A DNA stretch of 64,000 bases from Vandiemenella viatica (Eukaryota > Arthropoda > Insecta > Orthoptera > Morabidae): positions 34,747,088 to 34,811,087 of the forward strand of contig CM061919.1 in the NCBI GenBank assembly GCA_031002005.1. Reading direction: 5' to 3'. Shown piece by piece: positions 54,761 to 64,000 of the stretch. Below the pieces are notes generated by a model. It saw only the letters and a list, made by a program, of their open reading frames with translations. It made no database searches and was not told where the DNA came from. Each line of letters starts with the position of its first letter. The stretch's first letter is position 1. The position numbers and the translations under genes are program-made.

Positions 54761-56129
54761 TCATGGAATACAGTGAGGGAAGAATGAATTCATATTAGCA
54801 TCAGTACGACACCTTATTTCTTTAACTTATCTCTGCTGCCAGTGGTATAAAATATTTAATCACACTCGTAATTGTTGCCATCCAGGTCAAACCTTTGTCG
54901 TTTGTCTATCCAGGCCAATCTATGTATCAATTCTGTTATGCTTTCGTAAGCAATCACAAATTGAGTGTCCTTAGCTGTACTTTGTCTCAAATTCCAATTG
55001 ACACCTTTAACTGTATTTTACAGTACAGCACTTATGTTCCAGGAACGAAATACCGTCTGTTAATCTTACTAATTTCAGCCCTGTGGAATCTAAGTACGCC
55101 AGTCCTATGTGATAAAAATCGAGTCACGCTAAGTACAGAACATGCCTGATACCATCGCCTGTGAGAGATATAGAAAATTTACACACTCCCTTATAGAAGA
55201 AATCCAGTGCACTATTCCTAATTCTTTCACCAAGATCCACCTCTAGCCTCATCGCCAACATACCCACAGCACTTCCCCAAACTTCATTCTGTTTTCCAAT
55301 GATTCCCAGTTACCTTTTGTTCGTGTGTTAAAGTAAACCAAAAACTCATACAGTCTTCTCCTAATCAGTAGCCAGGTACCAAAATGTTCACTTAAGGTGC
55401 TTCTACTGCAGTTTTCCAGGAAAATTCTCCCTTTTTCCAGGAAATTATTTTTCAATAAATCAGGACCCAGGAGAGTTCTCCATTCGGTTTAAATGTTCCC
55501 ATCTAACGCCAACCTTCGGATTCAGGACCAAGTGTGACATTTGATTGTAATTGCATGCTTCATCCAACTAACCACGATAAAAGTGATATAATGCCCTTAG
55601 CTAACTTGGTCATCAAACAGACATCATAACCCACTTTTTCATATAAGACCCCCCACACATCAACAAGTATCCATAGGTGTAGACACTAGTTCTATTACAC
55701 CTAAGATAGCGCTCACACTTGAACTGTCGTAAATTGTTTGGTCAAAGTGGGTGTTTGGATATTTTATCCACTCAGACCTCATCACTTAAAGTCTAGTGCG
55801 AGATTGTGGTCATGGTCAACTTAGGCTCCATACACCACTCAGAATTATTCCACCAATATCCATTCTAACAGCATTATACGCCACATACAGCCCCTCAACA
55901 CTCTTCCTATCTTCCAATGACATCCCAGCCCCAGCTCCTTTATTATGTCACTTACTGAATAATTTCCACAGATAAATCTAGATGAGAAAGGGAGGCCACC
56001 TCTCGCCGCGCCCGCCCGGGCAGGTTGACCCAAAATTTGTGATTGATGAGCTGCTATTAACAAATGACTTTTGACCAAACATTGCCAAGTGCTTAGTTCC
56101 AGCCACCAGGTATACTGATGGCACATTAA

Positions 56130-58960
56130 AAATCAAGTTAATGTGGTGAGCACTGAGGTGTATTGGAAAGACATACTATGGTCTGCCTATCATGTAACAC
56201 TTCGGTGTGGACGTCGTGTGTCGGGTCCCTTTCCTGCAGTTACTTGTATGTATGTGGTAACTTATGAAATTGTGGTATATGCATGGACATATGTGTGTGT
56301 GCGTGTTCCTGTGTGGTTATGTGTGTAATTATGCTGATAGGAGCCTACTTGAGATTTCTCCATCAGTGGCCACCTATGTAGATGTAATCAGTTGGGTGTG
56401 ATGAGCACCGAGGTTTGTGGCAAAGAAATGTAACAATTTGCACATCCTGTAACTATTCAGTCTCGACCTAGGGTGTTCAGACCTCTTCCTCCAGTTACGT
56501 TTATGTGTGTGGTGATGTATGGTAACTGTGTGTATTCATGGACATGTGAGTGTGTGTCTTTCTATGTGGTTGTGTGTCTATCACGATAGGATTATACTCG
56601 ACTTTGATGGCTACCTATGTGTTGATGGAACATGTAATGAATTGAGTGTAATGAATAATCCGTATGTGATAAGTACTGAGGTATATGGCAAAAATGTCAT
56701 CATTTGCACACACTCTAACGTCTGTCTGATGGTTTTTTGGTCAGTTATGTTTGTGTGTGATGACATATGGATTAGTGTGTGAGACCTAGTATGAGTATGG
56801 GAGTTACGATATTTGTCTGATGACCATGTGTCTACTCGTGATACTCGTGGTACGTGGGACAAATATTACTGAATAGCAGAAAAGGCTTATGGTGTGGGAT
56901 AGAGGTGGTGCTGATCATGTGAACAGTTTTGTACATATTACCAACGATACTGACTGGCACAGAGGTCGGTAGTGTGAGTTAACTGATATGATGTTGATGT
57001 GAGGAGTTTGGTACTTGGAACTCATGTTAATGATGATTTTTTTTTTTTGTCTGTCTTGAGCCATGGGGGTTCTGCCCAACTTTATTTGCCATGATTGGGC
57101 TAGTTGTTGTGTTGAGCTCACTGTAGGCATGGAAATATGCGTCTGTGTGCGTCTTTCTCTGTGTCTGTATGAGTAAGTATGGTGATACCTTCCTTAAACT
57201 CGTCTATCTGGACGTATGAATTGCTGTTCCTCCCATATGTTTGTGCTTGTGTGGAGATGTATGGATTTGTGGGTGAGACCTAGTATGAATATGGAGGTTA
57301 TGATATCTGTCTGATAGACAAGTATCTATTGTAACTCATGGTACCTGGGTCACATGTTACTAAATGACAGAAGGGGTTGTGGTGTGGGAGAGATGTGTCT
57401 GTGATTTCAAACTTCACACATCCTGTAACTCTTCAGTTTGGATCTAGCATGTTGAGTCTCTTTCCTCCAGTTATGTGCGGTGATGAATGGAACTGTGTGA
57501 ATGCATTGACATGTGAGTGTGTGTGTCTTTCTATGATTTTTGGCCAGTCATGGGTGTTCTGTTCCACTTTTTCGTTGCCCTGATTGGGCTAGTTGTTGAG
57601 TCGAGATCGCTGTAGGCATGGAAATGTACGTGTGTATGCGTCTCTATCTCTGTGTGTTTTTTTGCGTAAATGTGGTGATACCTTCCTTTATCTCGTTTGT
57701 CTGGATGTATGATGTGCTGTTCCTGCACTTATGCTTGTGTGAGGTGACATATGGATTTGTGGGTGAGACCTAGTATGAATATGGGAGTTATGATATCTGT
57801 CTGATGACCAAGTGTCTACTGCTACTCGTGGTACATGGGGGCACATGTTACTGAATGGCAGAAAAAGCTTAGGTGTGGGATAGACGTGTTGGGGCTGATG
57901 TGAACAGTTTTGTACCTAGCACACATGATACTGGATGGTAGTGAGGTCTGTAGTGCGAAATAAATGAGATGATGTTGATGTGAAGAGTATGATGCCTGGA
58001 ACATATGTTACTGATGATTTTTTGGTCAGTTATGAGCCATGGGTGTTCTACCCCATTTTTTCGTCGCCATGATTGGGCTGGTTATTGTGTCTAGCTCGCT
58101 GTAGGCATGGAAATGTGAGTGTTTGTGCGTCTCTCTCTGTGTCTGTATGCGTTAATATGGTGATACCTTCTATAAACACGTCTGTCTGTGTGTATGATTT
58201 TGCTGTCCCTCCACTTATGTTTGTTTGTGCTTGTGCATGGAGATGTATAGATTTGTGGCTGAGACCTAGTTTGAATATGCGGGTTATGATATCTGACTGA
58301 TAGTCAAGTGTCTATTGCAACTCATGGTAACTGGGGTCACTTTTTACTGAATGGTAGAAAGGGTTGCGGTGTGGGAGAGACATGTTGATGGTAAATGAAA
58401 TCAACTGGGGCGTGATGAACACTATTTATGGTATAAACACTTAGGTTTATGGTGAAAACATGCCATCTTTTGCACACCTTGTATTTCGCCAGGCTGATGA
58501 TATGTAAGGAGACTTCTGTTTTTCAGCCAGTCATGAGGCAAGAGAGTACTACACCACATTTTTTGTTTCCATGATTGTTGCCGGTAGCTATACTGAACTC
58601 TCTGTAGACTTGGACATGTGTATCTGCGTCTGTCTTTGTGGATGTAAGCATAAGTATGGTGGTAACTGACTTTAACTCGTCTGTCTGATGATTTTTGTAA
58701 CGATAGTTCTGTCCTGTTAATCAGTTGTAATGACAATTCTGCCCCACTTCATCGTTTCCGTGATGCTTGCTGTTAGTTCTGTCGACCTCGTTGTATGCAT
58801 GTACAAGTGTGTGCGTGTGTCATTCCTATGTGGATTTGAGTCTAGAATTATGCTCACCATCAACGTGTGCTTCTAACCATTGTTTCAGGGCTTAGGCAAT
58901 CTCCCATTTCGAAGTGCTCTTTACAGTTTACTGCCGTTTGTGTTGGCATACGAATTGTGT
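56130..58960 (+). repeat. Tandem array with a period of about 490 bp
   Basis: Recurring landmarks show the period. GAGACCTAGT-TGA-TATG occurs at 56781, 57275, 57765 and 58261 (spacings 494, 490, 496). CATGGG/CATGAG after a GTCAGT-type word occurs at 57062, 57549, 58038 and 58532 (487, 489, 494). Units are rich in GTGTGT and diverged from one another. No coding function seen. Confidence 0.85.
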
Positions 58961-59067
58961 TTCTCACTACATAAAATCATTTAACAGAGAGGGGTGATGT
59001 ACCAGAGAAGCGAAGGACTTGGGTACAAACCCACAGTCAGACCATTGCTTGTGTGGTGTAGTATGGA

Positions 59068-59331
59068 GTCCACATTTTTTTGTACAAAAGATGGCAGCTA
59101 GATTTATCTGTGGAAAATATTCAGTAAGTGACATAATAAAGGAGCTGGGGTTGGGATGTCATTGGAAGAGTGTCAGGGGCTGTAGGTGGGGTATAATGCT
59201 GTTAGAATGGATATTGGTGGAATAATTCTGAGTGGTGTATGGAGCCTAAGTTGACCATGACCGCAATCTGGCACTAGACTTTAGGTGATGAGGCCTGAGT
59301 GGATAAAATATCAAAACACCCACTTTGACCA
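59068..59331 (+). repeat. Direct duplicate of right-arm inner end
   Basis: The block beginning GTCCACATTTTTT at 59068 recurs at 59332. Both contain a frame reading ARFICGKYSVSDIIKELGL, like the C-terminal region of CR1/L2-type LINE RTs (ARFV.G.Y....SV..MLKELGW). The duplicates differ by about 20 bp in length. Confidence 0.75.
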
Positions 59332-60596
59332 GTCCACATTTTTTGTACATCAAATGCAAGGTGCGAAGGAGGGCATCTAGATTTATCTGTGGAAAATATT
59401 CAGTAAGTGACATAATAAAGGAGCTGGGGCTGGGATGTCATTGGAAGATAGGAAGAGTGTTGAGGGGCTGTATGTGGCGTATAATGCTGTTAGAATGGAT
59501 ATTGGTGGAATAATTCTGAGTGGTGTATGGAGCCTAAGTTGACCATGACCACAATCTCGCACTAGACTTTAAGTGATGAGGTCTGAGTGGATAAAATATC
59601 CAAACACCCACTTTGACCAAACAATTTACGACAGTTCAAGTGTGAGCGCTATCTTAGGTGTAATAGAACTAGTGTCTACACCTATGGATACTTGTTGATG
59701 TGTGGGGGGTCTTATATGAAAAAGTGGGTTATGATGTCTGTTTGATGACAAGTTAGCTAAGGGCATTATGATCACTTTATCGTGGTTAGTTGGATGAAGC
59801 ATGCAATTACAATCAAATGTCACACTTGGTCCTGAATCCGAAGGTTGGCGTTAGATGGGAACATTTAAACCGAATGGAGAACTCTCCTGGGTCCTGATTT
59901 ATTGAAAAATAATTTCCTGGAAAAAGGGAGAATTTTCCTGGAAAACTGCAGTAGAAGCACCTTAAGTGAACATTTTGGTACCTGGCTACTGATTAGGAGA
60001 AGACTGTATGAGTTTTTGGTTTACTTTAACACACGAACAAAAGGTAACTGGGAATCATTGGAAAACAGAATGAAGTTTGGGGAAGTGCTGTGGGTATGTT
60101 GGCGATGAGGCTAGAGGTGGATCTTGGTGAAAGAATTAGGAATAGTGCACTGGATTTCTTCTATAAGGGAGTATCTCCACCTTGGTCACAGGCGATGATG
60201 GTATCAGGCATGTTCTGTACTTAGCGTGACTCGATTTTTATCACATAGGACTGGCGTACTTAGATTCCACAGGGCTGAAATTAGTAAGATTAACAGACGG
60301 TATTTCGTTCCTGGAACATAAGTGCTGTACTGTAAAATACAGTTAAAGGTGTCAATTGGAATTTGAGACAAAGTACAGCTAAGGACACTCAATTTGTGAT
60401 TGCTTACGAAAGCATAACAGAATTGATACATAGATTGGCCTGGATAGACAAACGACAAAGGTTTGACCTGGATGGCAACAATTACGAGTGTGATTAAATA
60501 TTTTATACCACTGGCAGCAGAGATAAGTTAAAGAAATAAGGTGTCGTACTGATGCTAATATGAATTCATTCTTCCCTCACTGTATTCCATGAGCTT

Positions 60597-60770
60597 TGCC
60601 AAGCGAGGTCTTTAGAGACGGGAAAGGATGGGGGGCAAGGAATTCGGCCATGGTCTTTTAAAGGAAGCATCCCAGCATTTGCCTGGAGTGATTTTGGAAA
60701 CCATGGAAAACCCAAATCTGGATGCTCGGAACCGGTGTCCTCCCGAATGCAAGACCAGAACGCTAAATAA
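60597..60770 (-). repeat. SINE copy in right arm
   Basis: Mirror of the copy at 54585-54760, with the same internal deletion, which confirms it predates the inverted duplication. Confidence 0.8.
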
Positions 60771-60948
60771 TTTCATGAAAACAGGTACACATAGAATTCT
60801 TACTCGGTTTTATATCTGGAGTTTATGACTGTTTTTTTTTTCCATATCGAACGTTAAAAGGAAGAATGTATGCTTTTCAAATTATTTTTTTAGGCGTGGA
60901 AATTATGTAACTTTGAGGAGTTGGAACGGCTTTTTCACAAAACACTTA

Positions 60949-61013
60949 AACACCGCGGCCGGACTCGAACCGGCGACCTTCGGCACTCTAGCCCCAACAC
61001 TGCCGAGGTCGTT
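60949..61013 (-). repeat. tRNA-like sequence in right arm
   Basis: Mirror of 54341-54405, with the same T-arm stem and B-box. Confidence 0.4.
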
Positions 61014-62170
61014 AGTTGAATTCTCTCTATCATTAACGCTGTTAACGATTAATTATATGGGAATCCCACCTTACTGATGCTTATTTCCTCTTTATATTCG
61101 CTCAGAGTTATAAACATCCTCGAATATCAGAACTGCATTGTATAGATATGAATTTGAGCTAAGTCAGGACATTCCATAGTTCATTATCACGTTTTAAACG
61201 TAAAAGTTACGCTTTCTCATGGTCTATGTCTTATTTTTTAATTAAATACAAAGACTCAAGCAGTTTTTCTGTTCACCCAGAATGAAAACTAAATTTTCGA
61301 TTTTCGTTTTTAAAACACGTTATTCTTTCGAGGGATTAGGCTACCATAAAAGATTCTTATATTTGTTCTACGAAAACTGACATATAATAATTATTCTCAT
61401 CTCGTAATAATTTCTTCTTGAACCGCAGTGAATTTCTATGTATCCTGCTGGAACGGTTTCGATGGCGCAACCCGATAGCAGGACACCTGAACAAATAACA
61501 AATACACATGAAATTTTTTGCAAGCCTGAGACTCTGCAATATGTATTGGACGCCCTAATTTCTTTGTCCGCCAGCCAGGCACCCAGCTATGCTTTCATAA
61601 TGGTGGATGGCAAACACACACCAGCCTAGCTGTATCATCGCTCTGTAATGGAGCCATTTCGTATCCTGTCGGACTCGCGAGCAAACAATAGCCGCTCACG
61701 CAAACGTCGAAACATTTCACGCATATTGGGACACCCCCGCCATCTAGTGACAAGTGCCTATCACGCTCTGCCGTGTGTCGCACCCTAGCGACAGTTATGC
61801 AAGTTATCGCGCATGTCGCAACAGGGTCTCGGCGGCCGAGCAAGTGCGTACATGTCGACCGACACCTGTGCAAATACGCCTTAGGCTAGGGTTTTCCCCC
61901 GCAAGACAAGGGTGTACACATTTCACAGAGCGCGCATTCCAGAACAGAAATAGCCATTGCCTCAGGGCTTGGGTGGGCGGTGTGGAATATCTGCGCCCAA
62001 AGAAATTAAGCCCTTGGGAGATGCTGCCATCTGTACGGCCGATCGGGGAACTAACGTATGCGCAAGCCCGACTTCTGCCGCCATCTGTGGGGCCGGCCAA
62101 AGAACTAACGTGTGACGTCATACGACCTTGGCCGCCATTGGTCCATTAGAATTTCCCGCCATCCAACTGT

Positions 62171-64000
62171 GACGTCACGCGGACGAGTGGAGTCTCTTCC
62201 GGGGCCGGCTTAAGATCTTTTGTCCCAGGTCCATCCTTCCGCTCCTACTTATGTCAGTCGTTAATTTTTCAGTTAGCTTCTGTCGAGAGCAACGCCTTCG
62301 ATGATCCAGGTCTTCCCAACCTAACTCCTTCAACATCGCACTTACGCTTTCCCTCCAATTATATATACCTGTCACGAATCGAGCGACTCTTCTTTGGACC
62401 TTCTCTAATGCCTCCATTAACCCCTTTTGATGGGAACCCAATACAGAATATTCTAAGTGAGGACGCACTAGTTACTTATATGCAATCGATTTAACTTCCG
62501 GAGTGCATTGTTTTAAATTACGACCTAGAAATCTGAGCATATGATTTGCTTTCCCAATTACATTATCGATTTGGTGGTTCCACGACAATTATTACGAATT
62601 GTTACCCATAGGTATTTAGCGCAATCTACCGTTCTAAGGACAGTACCATTTAATTGTATATTCAGAGCTAAATGGTGTCACCTTTTTACTTACACGCATG
62701 ACTTGGCACTTTTTAGCGTTTAATTCCAACTGCCAGTCTTTAATAGCATCATCGACAAATAATCTTATCATCCGCCTTATTATGCCACACAAATCATTAA
62801 TGTATATGAGAAACAACAGAGGCCCTATCACGCTTCCCTGGGGAACCTCGGTAAATGATGAACTCTGTGTTCTGCCCTTCAGAAAGTCTGCAACCCAGTC
62901 GCATATTTGTATAGATATGCCGTAGCCACGAAGTTTCCTAAGTATCCTAGTGTGAGGCACAGTGTCGAAAGCTTTTTTAAAATCTGATACTACTATATCA
63001 ACCTGGGATTGCCCATCTATAATATGGCACAAGTCGTGAATTAAAGTGCAAGTTGTGTTTCGCAGCAATCGTCCTTTTCTGAATCCACGTTGATTTGGGT
63101 TTAAAAGTTCATCTTCATCCAAAAACCGCATGAAATTTGAATAGATGATTTGTTCTAAAATCCTACAAAATATTGATGTTAACGAGATCGGTCTATAATT
63201 TTGAGGAGTCATTAAAATTCCCATTTTTAAACACAGGACTTACGAAGGTGGTCTTCCATTCGGCTGGTATTTTTCCTTGATCCAAGGAGGCGGTATATAA
63301 TTTCATCAAATACGGTGCAATTTCCTTTGCGTACCTGGAGTAGAATCTTGTAGGAATACCGTCTGGAGCCTTATTGGTTTTTACATTCATAAGCTGTTTA
63401 GTTATTCCCTCGACATCATTCATAATTTTGTTAGTGCGATTAGGCAAATGTCGGAATTTCCTCTGAGTTTTCTGTCGTGAAAGCTTTTTTAAACATATTA
63501 TTCAAGATTTCTGCTTTCTCTACGCTAGTTTCAGGATATCAGTGAGGGCATAACCTTACGAGAACCTCTAATAATTTGACATACGACCAGAACTTTTTTT
63601 GATCAGTGATCATATCTTCGAATAAATTCCTATTGAACCACGGAAGGTTCTTACTAATATTAATAAGCTTCTTGGGAACAAATTGATTTAAAACGTTCCA
63701 TATTATTTCTTTCAAATTAAACCAAAGTTCCTCAACATTTGTAATTAGCGTGTAAGTTTCAAAATTTTTCGCCAAGTGATCAACCTTACCCACATCGTTT
63801 GCCTTATCGAAGCAATATACAAGTTTGTCTTTGTCATGTTTCAAATTCATATAGGATTTTAATGTTACCACAACCGCCATGTGATCACTTATACCGTCTT
63901 CTACACAAACTGTATCTACAATATCAGGATTGGTTATAAGAAAAAGATCCCGACGAGGAATCTTGTCGCACCACGATCTCTTGAACAGATGGTTCAAGAG
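62171..64000 (-). mobile_element. CR1/L2-type LINE, minus strand, enters from right edge
   Basis: Minus-strand coding from the window edge through endonuclease, RT and C-terminal domain, with the stop codon at 62175-62177 inside the inverted-repeat arm. The 5' end lies outside the window. The 3' untranslated tail extends into the arm for an unknown distance. Confidence 0.8.
62175..63997 (-). pseudogene. CR1/L2-type LINE endonuclease-RT, decayed
   Basis: Three to four minus-strand pieces. 63997-63539: endonuclease end (RRDLFLITNPDIVDTVCV, GISDHMAVVVTL) and linker (PWFNRNLF). 63447-63193: NKAPDGIPTRFY and LDQGKIPAEWKTTFVSPVFK. 63224-62634: NYRPISLTSIFCRILEQII, QRGFRKGRL, DFKKAFDTVPH, VPQGSVIGPLLFLIYINDL, then FVDD (canonical FADD) running almost directly into KDWQLELNAKKCQVM, so about 25 residues after the catalytic motif are deleted. 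62468-62175: RPHLEYSVLGSH, EKVQRRVARFVTG and MLKELGWEDL. Frame changes separate the pieces. The protein would prime reverse transcription at nicked DNA; this copy cannot. Confidence 0.82.

Larger units (their letters stand above)
53104..55984 (+). repeat. Left arm of large inverted repeat (2881 bp)
   Basis: Reads as the reverse complement of 59374-62249 over its whole length, with only scattered differences, for example TTGTATGACG against TCGTATGACG and CATCTTCCAAG against CATCTCCCAAG. There is one replaced stretch near 55160-55190. Arm identity is about 98-99 percent by eye. It starts with the last 75 bp of a LINE ORF (GRMDLGQKILS...) and ends at CTAGATG. Confidence 0.95.
55985..59373. repeat. 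Inverted-repeat spacer
   Basis: 3389 bp between the arms. Most of it is a diverged tandem array (56130-58960). The right edge has a partial direct duplication of the arm's inner end (59068-59331). Confidence 0.85.
59374..62249 (-). repeat. Right arm of large inverted repeat (2876 bp)
   Basis: Reverse complement of the left arm. Its outer end lies inside a minus-strand LINE that continues uninterrupted to the window edge, whereas the left arm keeps only the LINE's last 75 coding bases. This suggests the right copy is the source and the left the derived duplicate. Confidence 0.95.

Overview
The window looks like the genome of an arthropod, most likely an insect. It is AT-rich eukaryotic DNA made almost entirely of mobile elements. 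I see no operons, no ribosome-binding sites and no intron-bearing host gene I can name. The element mix (env-bearing Ty3/gypsy element, RTE, R1 and CR1/jockey-type LINEs, mariner/Tc1, Tigger, several hATs, Helitron, Penelope, tRNA-derived SINEs) fits a large, repeat-rich insect genome. The species cannot be read from the sequence.

Layout. 1-564: unrecognised flank. 565-10241: a nearly complete errantivirus-like LTR retrotransposon with 4-bp target-site duplication (TSD) ATAT. Its pol (RT, RNase H, integrase) and env frames are open, but gag and protease are interrupted and two in-frame minisatellites lie between protease and RT. 10242-20580: SINEs, LINE pieces, a 1000-N gap, a hAT with 8-bp TSD and a decayed Tigger. 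20581-26430: an RTE LINE whose RT catalytic motif carries a frameshift, a second decayed RTE-like LINE and an internally deleted element with long terminal inverted repeats (TIRs).

26992-47869: two TG...CA LTRs, correctly placed tRNA-Arg-like primer site and polypurine tract, and a matching CAAT duplication suggest one old minus-strand LTR element stretched to about 21 kb by nested insertions. These are a Tc1 element that itself holds an R1-type LINE (13-bp TSD), a 5.8-kb hAT (8-bp TSD) that holds a Helitron and a SINE, other hAT ends, and a mariner with an open 347-codon transposase. Only gag-like coding sequence is seen for this host element.

47870-53100: RTE endonuclease, Helitron end, Penelope endonuclease, a second mariner, a GC-rich TIR element and SINE pieces. 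53104-62249: a large inverted repeat with 2.88-kb arms of high identity flanking a 3.4-kb spacer that contains a diverged tandem array of about 490 bp. 62250-64000: a minus-strand CR1/L2-type LINE whose 3' end runs into the right arm.

How the parts relate: the region is a stratigraphy of insertions, not a set of cooperating genes. The frames that could still encode active enzymes are the mariner transposase (46105-47148) and the pol and env of the left-hand element. I found no convincing new biological system. The best leads are the nested gag-only LTR element, the inverted repeat with tandem core, and the errantivirus-like element with its minisatellite linker.
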